Assembly: GCF_000278235.1 (NCBI RefSeq)
Contig: NZ_JH725037.1
Location: forward strand, 302,487-366,486
Reading direction: 5' to 3'
DNA: 64,000 nt
Origin: Bartonella vinsonii subsp. arupensis OK-94-513
GTDB lineage: Bacteria > Pseudomonadota > Alphaproteobacteria > Rhizobiales > Rhizobiaceae
The notes under the pieces are model-generated. The model saw only the letters and a list, made by a program, of their open reading frames with translations. It had not been told where the DNA came from and made no database searches. Below, piece by piece: positions 40,773 through 52,356 of the stretch. A program made the position numbers and the translations under genes. How positions within the stretch are numbered: the stretch's first letter is position 1; the number at the start of each line of letters is the position of its first letter.

Positions 40773-41516
40773 ATGCCCCGTTTTAAACTCACTCTTGAAT
40801 ATGATGGTTCAAATTATGCTGGCTGGCAGCGCCAAGCAGAGCTGCACACTGTACAAGGGGCTCTCGAACAAGCCATTTTTTGCTTCTGTGGACAACAATT
40901 GACCATCACGACAGCAGGTCGAACTGATGCAGGTGTACACGCTACGGGACAAGTTGCGCATGTTGATTTTGAAAAAAACTGGGGCTCGCATACTGTACGC
41001 GATGCACTCAATGCACATTTACAAAAACAAGGGGAGAGTATTTCGATTTTGAATGTAGAAAACGTCCCCGATAGCTTTGATGCACGATTTTCCGCAGTCA
41101 AACGCCATTATCTTTTTAAAATTCTCAATCGTCGCTCTCCCCCCGCTCTAAATGCCAAACGCGTGTGGTGGTTGCCCAAACCCCTTAATGCTGAAGCGAT
41201 GCATGAAGCTGCCCAAAAACTCGTAGGACAACACGATTTTACTACTTTTCGCTCTGCACATTGCCAAGCCAAAAACCCTATTCGCACCTTAGAGCGTCTT
41301 GATGTTCAAAGAGAAGGAGAAGAGATCTTTCTCTACGCAAAAGCCCGCTCTTTTCTTCATCATCAAATTCGTTCCTTTGCCGGAAGCCTCATGGAAGTAG
41401 GTATCGGACGCTGGACAGCAAATGATCTTGAAGCAGCTCTTCATGCTAAAGATCGCAAACGTTGTGGTGTCGTTGCACCGCCTTCAGGACTTTATTTGAC
41501 AAAAGTAGAATATTAG
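40773..41516 (+). CDS. truA: tRNA pseudouridine(38-40) synthase
   Basis: The protein has 247 residues from ATG 40773, one base after the fmt stop; the upstream open frame overlaps fmt and is not used. It modifies U38-U40 in tRNA anticodon stems. The catalytic Asp52 lies in [34 protein letters not shown] is a second conserved run. In many rhizobia dapE follows truA; here the next gene is a convergent LOG-family gene, and dapE is at the far end of the window. Confidence 0.96.
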   Translation: MPRFKLTLEYDGSNYAGWQRQAELHTVQGALEQAIFCFCGQQLTITTAGRTDAGVHATGQVAHVDFEKNWGSHTVRDALNAHLQKQGESISILNVENVPDSFDARFSAVKRHYLFKILNRRSPPALNAKRVWWLPKPLNAEAMHEAAQKLVGQHDFTTFRSAHCQAKNPIRTLERLDVQREGEEIFLYAKARSFLHHQIRSFAGSLMEVGIGRWTANDLEAALHAKDRKRCGVVAPPSGLYLTKVEY

Positions 41517-41547
41517 CTCTCCTGCAAAATGACTTCTTCAACAACGA

Positions 41548-42411
41548 TTAAGAAAGCTTATAAAAGACACGAATTTCTTCAAAAGCTTCCGCTGCTGTAT
41601 TGACAAATGTGATTAGTGTGAGATCTGAAGGAGAGATCGTACCTTGCACTGATAAATAATCAAAATTGATCGCGTTATCCCAAAATTCTTTTCCAAATAA
41701 TAAAATCGGAACCCGTTTCATCCGTCCCGTTTGTATTAAAGTTAACGTCTCAAACAACTCATCCAGAGTACCAAATCCTCCAGGGAAAACAGCTAATGCT
41801 TTTGCGCGCATTAAAAAATGCATTTTACGTATCCCTAAATAATGAAAATTAAAACATAAATGCGGAGATACGTAAGAATTAGGCGATTGCTCATGGGGTA
41901 AAACAACATTTAAGCCAATCGTTGGTGCCCCAACATCAGAAGCACCACGATTTCCTGCTTCCATAACTCCCGGTCCTCCCCCTGTGACAACCACAAATTC
42001 ACGATACTCAGTCGTAGCAGAATAGCATGAGCACAAACGTGCAAACTCCCTTGCCTCATTGTAATAATGCGACAGAGCATGCAAATTCTTCTTTTGTGTT
42101 TCATTTTTTGCCGCCCACGCTTCTTGTCCAGGTTGAGGAATACGCGCACCACCAAATAAAACAACTGTTGATTGAATATCACATTCTTGAAGCGTTATTT
42201 CTGGTTTTATAAATTCAAGACTAAGACGCTGTGAGCGTAGTTCGGGACGCATCATAAACTCTTGGTCAATATAAGCCAAACGATAAGTAGGCGAATGCAT
42301 TTGTGCTGAATCAGAGACAGCATATCCCTGTTGTAAAGCGTCCTTCACATGGAGAAGTGGTGCCCAATTTTTTTGTTCTTTTTCTCTTTTTTCTTTATAG
42401 CCTTTTTTCAT
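41548..42411 (-). CDS. LOG family protein (TIGR00730-type Rossmann fold)
   Basis: The protein has 287 residues. Both LOG signatures are present: GGGPGVMEAGNRGA (144-157) and PGGFGTLDE (210-218). Related enzymes cleave ribose-5-phosphate from nucleotide monophosphates, and plant and some bacterial members activate cytokinins. Older annotations as lysine decarboxylase are misleading. An extra N-terminal region (~1-75, polar) marks the longer bacterial subgroup. The physiological substrate here is unknown. The gene is divergent from dapD. Confidence 0.9.
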   Translation of the reverse strand: MKKGYKEKREKEQKNWAPLLHVKDALQQGYAVSDSAQMHSPTYRLAYIDQEFMMRPELRSQRLSLEFIKPEITLQECDIQSTVVLFGGARIPQPGQEAWAAKNETQKKNLHALSHYYNEAREFARLCSCYSATTEYREFVVVTGGGPGVMEAGNRGASDVGAPTIGLNVVLPHEQSPNSYVSPHLCFNFHYLGIRKMHFLMRAKALAVFPGGFGTLDELFETLTLIQTGRMKRVPILLFGKEFWDNAINFDYLSVQGTISPSDLTLITFVNTAAEAFEEIRVFYKLS

Positions 42412-42518
42412 ATACTTACCCTATTTCTTTATGGTTTTATTTGACTGAAAACATTTCTTCGCGTAGGTCATAAAGGATAAATATTGAAGCTTTCAACTTA
42501 TTTAACGGAACTCTGATC

Positions 42519-43367
42519 ATGACTCATCTCGCACAACTTGAAATGGTTATTGAAAAAGCATTTGACGACCGCAATTCTATCAATACCACTACAAAAGGTG
42601 AAATTCGCGAGAGTGTTGAGGATGCACTAAACCTTCTTGATAAAGGTGAGATCCGTGTTGCAGAACGTCAAAAAAATGGACAATGGCATGTTCATCAATG
42701 GTTGAAAAAAGCCGTTCTTCTCTCTTTTCGGCTTAATCCTATGCAAATTATTTCTGGTGGTATAAATGGAACATCTTGGTGGGATAAAGTCCCTTCGAAA
42801 TTTTCTGGTTGGCAAGAAGCAGACTTTAAAAAAGCTGACTTCCGTTCCGTTCCTGGAGCAATTGTACGCCATTCTGCCTACATTGCTCCCAATGTCATCT
42901 TAATGCCATCCTTTGTCAATCTTGGTGCCTTTATCGATGAAGGAACAATGGTTGATACATGGACCACCGTTGGCTCTTGCGCACAAATTGGTAAACATGT
43001 TCATCTTTCTGGTGGTGTTGGAATTGGAGGCGTCTTAGAACCACTACAAGCAAACCCAACCATTATTGAAGATCATTGTTTTATCGGAGCACGATCTGAA
43101 ATCGTTGAAGGCTGTATTATCCGTGAAGGCGCCGTTTTAGGGATGGGAGTCTTTATTGGAAAATCTACAAAGATCATTGATCGTACAACAGGTGAAATTT
43201 TTATAGGTGAAGTACCAGCCTACTGTGTCGTTGTTCCAGGTTCTCTTCTCGGAAAACCACTACCAAACGGTGAAGCAGGTCCAAATCTTTATTGTGCTGT
43301 TATAGTCAAACGCGTTGATCAAAAAACACGAGAAAAAACGTCCATTAATGATCTTTTGCGTGATTAA
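42519..43367 (+). CDS. dapD: 2,3,4,5-tetrahydropyridine-2,6-dicarboxylate N-succinyltransferase
   Basis: The protein has 282 residues. It succinylates tetrahydrodipicolinate in the succinylase branch of diaminopimelate and lysine synthesis, feeding peptidoglycan. An N-terminal helical domain (~1-95) is followed by a left-handed beta-helix of hexapeptide repeats (~100-245; for example [13 protein letters not shown] and GIGGVLEP). A C-terminal cap is present. Its pathway partner dapE lies at 63.1-64.0 kb. It is a single-gene unit between divergent LOG and convergent lepA. Confidence 0.96.
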   Translation: MTHLAQLEMVIEKAFDDRNSINTTTKGEIRESVEDALNLLDKGEIRVAERQKNGQWHVHQWLKKAVLLSFRLNPMQIISGGINGTSWWDKVPSKFSGWQEADFKKADFRSVPGAIVRHSAYIAPNVILMPSFVNLGAFIDEGTMVDTWTTVGSCAQIGKHVHLSGGVGIGGVLEPLQANPTIIEDHCFIGARSEIVEGCIIREGAVLGMGVFIGKSTKIIDRTTGEIFIGEVPAYCVVVPGSLLGKPLPNGEAGPNLYCAVIVKRVDQKTREKTSINDLLRD

Positions 43368-43442
43368 AAATTACGCCTCAAAATTCTTTGTTCTTAAACA
43401 AAAAGCGCAATCAATTAAGAGAGAAGGCTCCCTTTTTTATTA

Positions 43443-45248
43443 TTATTTATTCATTTTAAGCGCTTGAATAAAAGCTGATTGGGGAATTTCTACTTTTCCA
43501 AACTGACGCATTCGCTTTTTGCCTTCTTTTTGCTTTTCTAAAAGTTTGCGTTTACGCGTCACATCACCCCCGTAACATTTAGCCGTTACATCTTTACGCA
43601 ACGCACGAATTGTCTCACGCGCAATGATTTTACCGCCAATCGCTGCTTGAACCGGAATCTGAAACATATGCTGAGGAATAAGATCTTTTAGTTTTTCACA
43701 CATTGAACGTCCGCGCTTTTCAGCAATAGTACGGTGCACAAGCATCGACAATGCATCTATAGATTCTCCATTGACTAAAATAGACATTTTAACCAGATCA
43801 CCCTCCACATAATCTGTCATTTGATAATCGAAGGAAGCATATCCCTTCGAGATTGATTTTAAACGATCATAAAAATCAAAAACAACTTCATTCAGCGGCA
43901 AATTATATGTAACCATAGCGCGCGTTCCTACATAGGACAAACTCACTTGTACTCCCCGCCGTTCTTGGCAAAGCTCTAAAATTGCACCAAGATAATTATC
44001 AGGAGTCATTATTGTCGCCTGAATCCATGGTTCTTCAATGGAAGAAATTTTAACAATATCAGGCATATCCGCTGGATTATGCAGTTCTTTTACAGAACCA
44101 TCATTCATATTCATGCGATACACAACTGAAGGTGCTGTCGCAATTAAATCTAAATTAAACTCACGTTCTAATCGCTCTTGAATAATTTCAAGATGAAGAA
44201 GCCCTAAAAAGCCACAACGAAAGCCAAACCCCAAAGCAGCCGACGTTTCCATTTCAAAGGAAAAGCTCGCATCATTTAAACGCAACTTTCCCATAGCTGC
44301 ACGCAAATCTTCAAAATCAGCAGCATCAATGGGGAAAAGTCCACAAAAGACAACCGGTTGTGCAGGTTTAAAACCAGACAGTGCCTCTTCACAAGGACGC
44401 CGTTCTTCCGTAATGGTATCACCAACGCGTGTATCAGCAACTTCTTTAATAGAGGCTGTTATAAAACCTATTTCCCCTGGTCCTAATTCATCAACATGAA
44501 CCATTTTAGGGGTAAAGACTCCAACTCGTTCAACGGGATATTTTGCTCCTGTACCCATCATACGGATAGTTTGTCCTTTTTTTAACACACCATCAATCAC
44601 CCGCACCAAAACGATGACACCAAGGTAACTATCGTACCAACTATCAACCAACATTGCCTTTAAAGGTTTGTTAACATCACCAGTACGCGGAGATGGCAAC
44701 TGTGTAACAATTGCTTCCAAAACATCAGGAACACCTAAACCTGTTTTCGCTGATATTTCCACTGACTGAGAGGTATCAATACCAATCACATCTTCAATTT
44801 GCTCTTTAATACGTTCAGGTTCTGCTGCTGGAAGATCAACCTTATTGAGTACAACAACCAATTCATGAGAATTATCGATAGCTTGATAAACATTCGCTAA
44901 TGTCTGCGCTTCTACACCTTGGCTCGCATCTACAACCAAAAGTGAACCTTCACAAGCTGCCAATGAACGCGATACCTCATAAGCAAAATCAACATGGCCA
45001 GGCGTATCAATAAGATTTAAAATATAGGTCTTACCGTCTTTCGCTTTATAATGCAAACGAACCGTTTGTGCCTTAATAGTAATTCCACGTTCACGCTCAA
45101 TATCCATGGAATCGAGCACTTGCTCTTTCATCTCTCGTGTCTCAAGCCCTCCTGTCATTTGAATCAAACGATCAGCCAAAGTCGACTTTCCATGGTCAAT
45201 ATGCGCCACAATGGAAAAATTACGGATATAATTACGATCTATTGTCAT
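43443..45248 (-). CDS. lepA: Elongation factor 4 (LepA)
   Basis: The protein has 601 residues from ATG 45248, the standard length; a TTG at 45284 would add 12 residues. It is a membrane-associated or cytoplasmic translational GTPase acting on stalled or mis-translocated ribosomes, or in initiation. G motifs: AHIDHGKST (15-23), DTPGHVDF (81-88) and NKVDL (135-139). The LepA-specific C-terminal domain, rich in Lys and Arg ([20 protein letters not shown]), is complete. No lepB is adjacent. Confidence 0.97.
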   Translation of the reverse strand: MTIDRNYIRNFSIVAHIDHGKSTLADRLIQMTGGLETREMKEQVLDSMDIERERGITIKAQTVRLHYKAKDGKTYILNLIDTPGHVDFAYEVSRSLAACEGSLLVVDASQGVEAQTLANVYQAIDNSHELVVVLNKVDLPAAEPERIKEQIEDVIGIDTSQSVEISAKTGLGVPDVLEAIVTQLPSPRTGDVNKPLKAMLVDSWYDSYLGVIVLVRVIDGVLKKGQTIRMMGTGAKYPVERVGVFTPKMVHVDELGPGEIGFITASIKEVADTRVGDTITEERRPCEEALSGFKPAQPVVFCGLFPIDAADFEDLRAAMGKLRLNDASFSFEMETSAALGFGFRCGFLGLLHLEIIQERLEREFNLDLIATAPSVVYRMNMNDGSVKELHNPADMPDIVKISSIEEPWIQATIMTPDNYLGAILELCQERRGVQVSLSYVGTRAMVTYNLPLNEVVFDFYDRLKSISKGYASFDYQMTDYVEGDLVKMSILVNGESIDALSMLVHRTIAEKRGRSMCEKLKDLIPQHMFQIPVQAAIGGKIIARETIRALRKDVTAKCYGGDVTRKRKLLEKQKEGKKRMRQFGKVEIPQSAFIQALKMNK

Positions 45249-45744
45249 ATGAGGCGATTTAGCAAAGAATGGTACAAAACGCAAAGACCAATTATGTTTC
45301 TTTGAAAACCTTTCAAAAAATATAAAGGAAAAGAGCTTCTAGAAATACAATTTCTCATAATCTCAAGAATGAGATCTTTGTTTGCTAAACTCAATACCAA
45401 TGATTAAAAGTACTTAAATACTCTGAATTTTTTCATATCCATTAGCCTTATCTCTCCTATGCTCGAAATGCATAAGAGCTCAGGCTTGTGATAAAATTTG
45501 CAAAAACTATTGCTATATGTACATAATAACCCGTTTTTTTCATTTTATACAAAATAAAAAACTTAATATCTGAACAGTTAATTTTCTTAACTGTTAAAGC
45601 TTCAAAACTACACTCTCTTGCGCAAACTCTTTTTTAAAAAACATATTTCCTAAGAGATTCTTTTTCTTCTATCTAAACGTGAAAAAGAAAATCTCTTTAA
45701 GTAAAAATATCATGAAATAAACGCATGATAAGAGAGAAGCAAAG
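45249..45744. other. Intergenic stretch between lepA and the EamA transporter gene
   Basis: About 496 bp with no gene. It holds a perfect 9-bp inverted repeat (45573-45595) and an imperfect stem-loop, arms 45652-45666 and 45681-45697. The latter lies 48 bp past the EamA gene and may end its transcript. The lepA promoter should be at the left edge. Confidence 0.5.
45573..45595. repeat. Perfect inverted repeat AACAGTTAA-n5-TTAACTGTT
   Basis: Arms of 9 bp (45573-45581 and 45587-45595) flank TTTTC. Neither strand continues into a T run, so this is more like an operator or relic than a terminator. It lies ~325 bp upstream of lepA. Confidence 0.6.
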
Positions 45745-46659
45745 TTAATCAATTTTCTCAATTATTTTATCTTTTTTACGCCATTGAGAAGGTTGTAATT
45801 CAGCAACAATGATCCCAATCAGGATAAGCGCTCCCCCTAATAAAGCTAAAGGGGACAAACGTTCACCAGCTAAACGCCCAACAATACCAGCCCATACAGG
45901 TTCACCTGCGTAAATAAGTGTTGCACGCGTAGGCGAAATAGACTTTTGTGCCCAATTCATTGCTAATTGAATGATAGCACTCATCAATGCCAATCCTATA
46001 CCGATACTTACCCATATCCATGAAAATTCAGGAATGCTTTCACCCATAAAAGGCATAGAACAAAATGAAAAAAGACCACCAAAAAATAACTGTATAATCG
46101 TTACGCGTCGACTATCAACTTTGTTGGCAAAAATTCCGATAAGTATAACTTCCCCAGCAATTGCCAAAGCACCTAACAAAGTCAGAATTTCACCTTGTGA
46201 AAAATCAAATTTTCCCGGCTTTTGTCCAGAAATAAGTATAAGCCCAATAAAAGCGAAAACAATACCGATCCAACAAGCTAAACGAGGGGGCTTTTTAAAA
46301 ACAATCCATTGCAATATTGGCACTATCGGAACATAAAGCGCCGTGATAAAAGCCGATTGACTGCTAATAATTGTTTGAAGCCCCATAGCTTGCAAACTGT
46401 AACCAAAAAACATCCCTGAACCAATAGCCATACCAGCAAAAATTTCATAAACTGTTACGCCTTTCATAGAGCGCCAAAAAATCGCCCCACACAAAAGTGA
46501 TGCAACGGTAAAACGGAATCCAACAAAAAAGAAAGGACCGCTATAGCGTACCGCTATGTGAATCACTAAAAAAGTAATGCCCCACAATATTGTCGCAGCA
46601 AATAATGCCAATTCTTGTTTGCTCAATAACGGACGTTTCAATTCTTTTATATCAACCAT
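45745..46659 (-). CDS. DMT superfamily (EamA) transporter
   Basis: The protein has 304 residues with ten hydrophobic segments in two five-helix EamA repeats (~15-150 and ~155-295). It is a drug/metabolite transporter superfamily member of the inner membrane. The second repeat carries the PVWAGIVGRLAGERLSPLAL type of EamA signature near 252-271. The direction and substrate cannot be told; many relatives export amino acids or metabolites. It is 32 bp downstream of argB on the same strand and probably co-transcribed. Confidence 0.88.
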   Translation of the reverse strand: MVDIKELKRPLLSKQELALFAATILWGITFLVIHIAVRYSGPFFFVGFRFTVASLLCGAIFWRSMKGVTVYEIFAGMAIGSGMFFGYSLQAMGLQTIISSQSAFITALYVPIVPILQWIVFKKPPRLACWIGIVFAFIGLILISGQKPGKFDFSQGEILTLLGALAIAGEVILIGIFANKVDSRRVTIIQLFFGGLFSFCSMPFMGESIPEFSWIWVSIGIGLALMSAIIQLAMNWAQKSISPTRATLIYAGEPVWAGIVGRLAGERLSPLALLGGALILIGIIVAELQPSQWRKKDKIIEKID

Positions 46660-46691
46660 AAAAGGCTTCTTCCTCCAATTTTCTGTACACC

Positions 46692-47597
46692 TTATGAAAC
46701 AATAAGCGTTCCAACGCCTTGTTCAGTAAACAGTTCTAACAAGACAGAATGGGGAGTTTTACCATTTAAAATAACAACACCTTCTACACCATTTTGAAGA
46801 GCCTTTATACACGTTTCTACTTTTGGAATCATACCTCCTGAAATTGTGCCATCTTTGATAAAGTTTTCAGCTTCAGAAATTGTTAATTCTTTTAAAAGTT
46901 TACCCTGTTTATCTAAGACACCAGGAACATCGGTAAGAAATAAAAGGCGTTTTGCCTCTAATGCACCGGCAATGGCTCCAGCAAAAATATCAGCATTAAT
47001 ATTATAGGTTTTGCCATCACGGCCTGGAGCCACAGGAGCAAGAACTGGAATCATTTCAGAACATGCCAAAAGATCCAACAATGTACGATCAACTTCAACA
47101 GGTTCGCCAACAAATCCTAAATCTAAAACACGTTCAATGTGCGAATCAGGGTCAATTACAGTTTTATATGCCTTTTCGGCAAAAACCATATTGCCATCCT
47201 TGCCGCATAATCCTATTGCCCATTCACCCTCAGCATTAATAAGAGCAACAATTTCTTTGTTTATGGAACCTGCCAAAACCATTTCAACCACTTCAACGAT
47301 CCGCTCATCGGTCACGCGTAGACCGTTTTCAAATCGTGATTCAATCCCCATTTTCATTAAAATTTTAGCAATTTGAGGCCCTCCACCATGAACAACAACA
47401 GGATTTATTCCTGATTGTTTTAACAGAGCAATATCACGTGCAAATGCCTGCCCCAAAGCAGCATCGCCCATAGCATGCCCGCCATATTTTACAACCACTG
47501 TTTCATTTTCATATTTCTGCATATAGGGTAAAGCAGACGATAAAAACGCTGCTTGTTTTTCAAAAACATCTGCAGCACTGTTTTCAACATCATCCAT
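46692..47597 (-). CDS. argB: Acetylglutamate kinase
   Basis: The protein has 301 residues. It phosphorylates N-acetylglutamate, the second step of arginine synthesis. [11 protein letters not shown] near 34-44 and [18 protein letters not shown] near 67-84 are the nucleotide- and substrate-binding loops. An [10 protein letters not shown] stretch and a GGMIPKVE stretch follow. The N-terminal helix (~1-25) is the kind that forms arginine-inhibited hexamers in related enzymes. ATG 47597 follows GAGGAGG. The EamA gene is downstream. Other arg genes are not in the window. Confidence 0.96.
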   Translation of the reverse strand: MDDVENSAADVFEKQAAFLSSALPYMQKYENETVVVKYGGHAMGDAALGQAFARDIALLKQSGINPVVVHGGGPQIAKILMKMGIESRFENGLRVTDERIVEVVEMVLAGSINKEIVALINAEGEWAIGLCGKDGNMVFAEKAYKTVIDPDSHIERVLDLGFVGEPVEVDRTLLDLLACSEMIPVLAPVAPGRDGKTYNINADIFAGAIAGALEAKRLLFLTDVPGVLDKQGKLLKELTISEAENFIKDGTISGGMIPKVETCIKALQNGVEGVVILNGKTPHSVLLELFTEQGVGTLIVS

Positions 47598-48314
47598 AAA
47601 AAGAGCCTCCTCATCACTTTTTTCCTTCTCTTAATGGCATTTAGAAAAAGTGAAAACGAATTCAAAACAAGTTTTACTCTATCCATCCCCCCTGAAAATT
47701 GTCCATTTCTCTTTGAATTATGATAAACCTAAGACAGCTTCCCTAAAAAGAATTGGCATCAAAAAATTGAACAAAATAGGTGTACAAAATGTCATTGTCC
47801 TACAATTTTATGTATAAAATTCGGAAGCAGAATTTAGAAAAACTCTCAAGCCACACCGTATATTTAACGCAATAATTTTATCCTATACTGGGATCTTTAA
47901 CAATGAATGGAAATATATACAACTCTTGATTTATAAAGTTAATTAATCGGTTTGCACTTTTAATAAATGCACTGAATATAGGATCTCTCCATTTCTCCTT
48001 CCCGTACGAACTGTCTCAAGTAAGAGAAATCGCAACATTGATAGCTCGCAAATAAATATAAGTGCGGCTTGTTGATAACATCACATAAGAAAACCTTTCG
48101 CATCAGCCCCTATTGTACTTCTTATCATGCATATAAATTCCCTTAAAGAGAACAATAAAAAGCATTTATGAAAAAACCAAAATATTTCTCAAAAAATGAA
48201 GGTCGTTTTGTTCATTAAGCGAGAATAAAATTGAATTCCCCTCTTCTCTCTATGAAAGATTATTCACTTTTTATTTCTACAGGAATACACACAATCCACT
48301 CAATGAATGAGCAT
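47598..48314. other. Long empty stretch between dnaJ and argB
   Basis: About 717 bp, AT-rich, with no credible ORF on either strand and no tRNA or strong hairpin. It should carry the argB promoter at its left edge. The remainder looks like decayed gene space. Confidence 0.45.
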
Positions 48315-49463
48315 TCATGAATTTTGTCCTGAAATATTTTCAAAAAATTCCTTCATACGTGAAAAAAAACCATGCGATTGTGGCGAATTCTCATGATTTG
48401 AAAGCTTCTCAAATTTTTGCAACAATTCGCGTTGCTCCTGCGTTAATTTCTGAGGTGTTTCAATAGTGATATGAATATAAAGATCGCCCCTTACTTGCTG
48501 ACGACGCAACACAGGCATTCCTTTGCCTTTAAGACGAAACTGACACCCATTTTGTGTACCTTCCGGAACCTTAACACGTGTTTTGACACCATCAAGGTCG
48601 GAAACTTCAAATTCACCTCCTAAAGCAGCCGTCACCATTGAAATAGGAACACGACAGTGAAGATCAGCTCCTTCTCGTTGAAAAAACTCATGCGATTTAA
48701 TAGAAAGAAAAATATAAAGATCGCCGCTAGGACCACCACGAATTCCTGCATCTCCCTCACCAGAAAGACGAATACGCGTACCATCTTCAATACCAGCTGG
48801 AACATTCACGCTCAATGAACGTTTTTTCTCCACCCGTCTCGTCCCCTGACATTTTGGGCATGGATCCGTGATAGTTTCTCCCCGTCCATGACATGCAGGA
48901 CATGTTCGTTCAATAGAAAAAAAACCTTGTGCAGCACGTACACGGCCAGCTCCATGACACGTTCCACAAACTTGTGGCTTGGAGCCCTTTTTTGCGCCTG
49001 ACCCTTCACAGACATCACACGTAACGGAACTCGGAATATTAATTTGCGCGGTTTTTCCTGAAAATGCCTCTTCCAAGGTCACTTCCATATTATAACTCAG
49101 ATCAGCACCACGTTCGCGGCCATCATTGCGCTTACGGTGCATCCCTCCCATAATTTCACCAAAAAAATCTTCAAAAATGTCAGCAAATCCACCACCTGCA
49201 GCAAAACCACCAAAGGGATTTGCTCCCTCACGGCCATTATTTTCAAAAGCCGCATGGCCAAAGCGATCATAAGCTGCGCGCTTTTGAGGGTCTTTAAGAA
49301 CTTCATAAGCTTCGCCAATTTCTTTAAATTTCCGCTCTGCCTCTTTATCCCCTGCGTTGCGATCAGGATGATATTGCATTGCTAACTTACGAAAAGCAGA
49401 CTTCAGCTTTTTATCATCACATTCACGAGTCACGCCAAGAACTTCATAATAATCTACTTTCAT
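48315..49463 (-). CDS. dnaJ: Chaperone protein DnaJ
   Basis: The protein has 382 residues from the ATG at 49463, with AGGA 7 bases upstream; the adjacent ATG at 49466 would add one Met. The J domain (1-70) has the HPD motif at ~32-34. A Gly/Phe-rich linker follows. Four CxxCxGxG zinc repeats run across ~145-205 ([32 protein letters not shown]), the last ending in GT rather than GxG. A C-terminal substrate domain completes it. It stimulates DnaK ATPase and delivers clients. It is downstream of dnaK but separated by a terminator-like hairpin. Confidence 0.96.
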   Translation of the reverse strand: MKVDYYEVLGVTRECDDKKLKSAFRKLAMQYHPDRNAGDKEAERKFKEIGEAYEVLKDPQKRAAYDRFGHAAFENNGREGANPFGGFAAGGGFADIFEDFFGEIMGGMHRKRNDGRERGADLSYNMEVTLEEAFSGKTAQINIPSSVTCDVCEGSGAKKGSKPQVCGTCHGAGRVRAAQGFFSIERTCPACHGRGETITDPCPKCQGTRRVEKKRSLSVNVPAGIEDGTRIRLSGEGDAGIRGGPSGDLYIFLSIKSHEFFQREGADLHCRVPISMVTAALGGEFEVSDLDGVKTRVKVPEGTQNGCQFRLKGKGMPVLRRQQVRGDLYIHITIETPQKLTQEQRELLQKFEKLSNHENSPQSHGFFSRMKEFFENISGQNS

Positions 49464-49559
49464 CATGTATTCCTGATAATTCTTTTGTTATCCATCTCTA
49501 TGGATAAGATTTGCTTTTAATTTATATTTTTAGCAAAAAAGTTGCAACTTATCCAAAAT

Positions 49560-49596
49560 AATAAAGCCCAGCCTTCTCTTTCAAAGACTGGGTTTA
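49560..49596 (-). terminator. Terminator-like hairpin between dnaK and dnaJ
   Basis: On the minus strand the arms CCCAGTC and GGCTGGG (49586-49592 and 49567-49573) pair over 7 bp with a T-G and a closing C-G pair. They are followed by CTTTATTATTTTGG. It lies just after the dnaK stop. It may make dnaJ expression partly independent of dnaK, or act as partial attenuation. Confidence 0.65.
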
Positions 49597-49622
49597 TCAC
49601 GTGATCAACACATTTGCTTACA

Positions 49623-51518
49623 CTATTTTTTCTTATCGTTAATTTCTTCAAAATCAGCATCGACAACAACATCATCTTTTTTTGTATCTGTTTCAGTGCT
49701 GTCTGTTGCTGCTTGTGAAGCTTCATACATAGCCTGTCCGAGCTTCATACTGACTTCTGCCAATTTCTGCATTTTCGCTGTTACTTCTTCAGTATCAGTG
49801 CCCTCAAGTGCAGATTTCAAATCAGATATTGCAGTTTCAATCTGTTCTTTATCTGTAGCTGTTACCTTATCGCCATATTCAGCCAATGATTTCTCAGTTG
49901 AATGTATAAGAGCTTCCGCTTGATTTCTAGCTTCAACACCTTCACGACGCTTTTTGTCTTCAGCTGCATGCTCTTCTGCATCTTTTACCATTTTTTCGAT
50001 GTCAGCGTCACTTAAACCACCTGATGCTTGAATACGAATTTGATGTTCTTTACCTGTTCCTTTATCTTTAGCAGACACATTAACAATACCATTCGCATCA
50101 ATATCAAAAGTAACTTCAATCTGAGGCATACCACGCGGTGCTGGCGGAATACCAACAAGATCAAATTGAGCCAATAACTTGTTATCACTAGCCATTTCGC
50201 GTTCACCTTGGAAAACACGAATAGTCACGGCACTCTGATTATCATCAGCTGTGGAAAAAACTTGTGATTTTTTCGTTGGAATAGTGGTGTTGCGTTCAAT
50301 GAGACGTGTGAAAACCCCACCCAACGTTTCAATCCCCAAAGACAAAGGTGTCACATCCAAAAGCAATACATCTTTCACATCGCCCTGCAACACCCCTCCT
50401 TGGATAGCAGCACCCATTGCTACAACTTCGTCGGGATTAACACCTTTGTGTGGATCCTTGCCGAAAAAGCTTTGCACAACTTCTTGAATCTTGGGCATAC
50501 GTGTCATACCGCCCACTAAAACAACTTCGTCAATTTCACCAGCTTTCAATCCTGCATCTTTTAATGCGGCTTTACAAGGCTCTATGGTACGTTGAACTAA
50601 ATCATCAACGAGAGATTCAAATTTTGCCCGCGTTAACTTCATTGTCAAATGCTTGGGACCAGATTGATCCGCCGTAATAAATGGCAAATTAATTTCTGTT
50701 TGTTGTGAAGAAGAAAGCTCAATCTTTGCTTTTTCCGCTGCTTCTTTTAAGCGTTGCAATGCCAATTTATCATTTTTTAGATCAATCCCTTGTTCTTTCT
50801 TGAATTCATCAGCAAAGTAACCAACCAAGCGCATGTCAAAATCTTCACCGCCTAAAAAAGTATCTCCATTGGTTGACTTAACTTCAAAAACACCATCTCC
50901 AATTTCAAGAACAGAAATATCAAATGTACCACCACCAAGGTCGTAAACTGCTATGGTTTTTCCGTCTTTTTTATCCAAACCATACGCTAAAGCAGCAGCT
51001 GTCGGCTCATTGATAATCCGCAAAACCTCAAGTCCAGCAATTTTACCTGCATCTTTGGTCGCTTGACGCTGTGCATCATTGAAATACGCAGGAACAGTAA
51101 TAACTGCTTGCTCAACTTTTTCACCAAGATAAGACTCTGCAGTTTCTTTCATCTTTTGCAAAATCATAGCTGAAATTTGTGAGGGAGAATATTTCTTACC
51201 GGCTTCTTCTACCCACGCATCACCATTATCACCTTTAACAATCTTATAAGGAACAAGCGCTTTATCTTTTTCAACCATGGGATCATCAAAACGGCGACCA
51301 ATCAAGCGCTTAACTGCAAAAACCGTTCCTTCAGGATTTGTAACCGCTTGCCGTTTAGCTGGTTGCCCAACAAGCCGCTCTCCTCCATCAGTAAAAGCGA
51401 CAACAGAAGGTGTTGTCCGTGCCCCTTCTGAATTTTCTATAACCTTTGCGTTTTTGCCATCCATAACAGCAACACAAGAGTTAGTCGTCCCCAAATCAAT
51501 ACCAATTACTTTTGCCAT
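49623..51518 (-). CDS. dnaK: Chaperone protein DnaK (Hsp70)
   Basis: The protein has 631 residues. The N-terminal ATPase domain (1-~385) starts with [10 protein letters not shown] and contains [29 protein letters not shown] and VGGMTRMP. The substrate-binding domain (~390-540) has [12 protein letters not shown] lid and an acidic C-terminal tail (ending in EEINDKKK) follow. It is the central Hsp70, working with DnaJ (adjacent) and GrpE (59 kb). The 838-bp upstream stretch should hold its heat-shock promoter; I could not assign one with confidence. Confidence 0.98.
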   Translation of the reverse strand: MAKVIGIDLGTTNSCVAVMDGKNAKVIENSEGARTTPSVVAFTDGGERLVGQPAKRQAVTNPEGTVFAVKRLIGRRFDDPMVEKDKALVPYKIVKGDNGDAWVEEAGKKYSPSQISAMILQKMKETAESYLGEKVEQAVITVPAYFNDAQRQATKDAGKIAGLEVLRIINEPTAAALAYGLDKKDGKTIAVYDLGGGTFDISVLEIGDGVFEVKSTNGDTFLGGEDFDMRLVGYFADEFKKEQGIDLKNDKLALQRLKEAAEKAKIELSSSQQTEINLPFITADQSGPKHLTMKLTRAKFESLVDDLVQRTIEPCKAALKDAGLKAGEIDEVVLVGGMTRMPKIQEVVQSFFGKDPHKGVNPDEVVAMGAAIQGGVLQGDVKDVLLLDVTPLSLGIETLGGVFTRLIERNTTIPTKKSQVFSTADDNQSAVTIRVFQGEREMASDNKLLAQFDLVGIPPAPRGMPQIEVTFDIDANGIVNVSAKDKGTGKEHQIRIQASGGLSDADIEKMVKDAEEHAAEDKKRREGVEARNQAEALIHSTEKSLAEYGDKVTATDKEQIETAISDLKSALEGTDTEEVTAKMQKLAEVSMKLGQAMYEASQAATDSTETDTKKDDVVVDADFEEINDKKK

Positions 51519-52356
51519 ATTTTAATCTCCATTCAGCAAGCTATCTCAACCTTCATCAAGCATTTTTCTAAGACAGCTCCTCATAATACTTAAAAGCTTG
51601 CACCTTGCTTCAAAGTTACACAAACAATAAACTGCAAGCCGCAACAAGCTCTTTCTGCTTCGTATATAAGAACAGGCTCTTATCGCTACAAGAGAATAGA
51701 GAAACATTCTCAAAATAAAATTTTTCTTTTGAAATAGATATTCTATTTATACCCCCCTTGATCAATGAGCGAGCATCATAGCATATTTTTCTTACTATGC
51801 TCATAATACCGACCTATAACAATTAAAAAATAAAAACTAATGGAACACTTTTTCTTGATCTCTCATAGGAAAACTTTTTAAAAATATCACTCAGACGCGA
51901 GTAATTTACACCTTAAATCTCATAGTCTTCCTTAGTCTAATCTCTATAATGACCGCTCTATCTTTTATATAATCAACAAACGTGATGTTTCTTTTCTATA
52001 GTGTTGAATCTCATCTTGCTCAATATACAATTTTTGAGAATATGAACTACCAATCTACTCTGCAACAGATTCGATCCAGTTCCTTTAATGGTTTATTGCT
52101 CTCTTGGACGCTAAACCTTGAATAAACCCGACATAATCTATTTTTTACCTAAATATTAAATTCGTAAATATATAAGATAACCCCTTAGCCCTTTAGCTTT
52201 AAGGACACTATCATTGCAAACTTCATTGTCTTCTTCTAAAAAAGAAGCCCCTTCTTACATGCAAATTCGTATAACTCTAGCAATTCTTTCTTTTATTTTG
52301 AACAAAAATTCTGCTAAAAATAGAGTGAAGTGAATCTCACGAAGGAGGGTAAATCA
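51519..52356. other. Long non-coding stretch upstream of divergent dnaK and the PCuAC gene
   Basis: About 838 bp, AT-rich, the longest empty stretch of the window. It must contain the promoters of dnaK (left) and the copper-chaperone gene (right). A six-C run lies at 51752-51757. I see no CIRCE element, no complete sigma-32 promoter and no ORF I would call. Confidence 0.5.
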
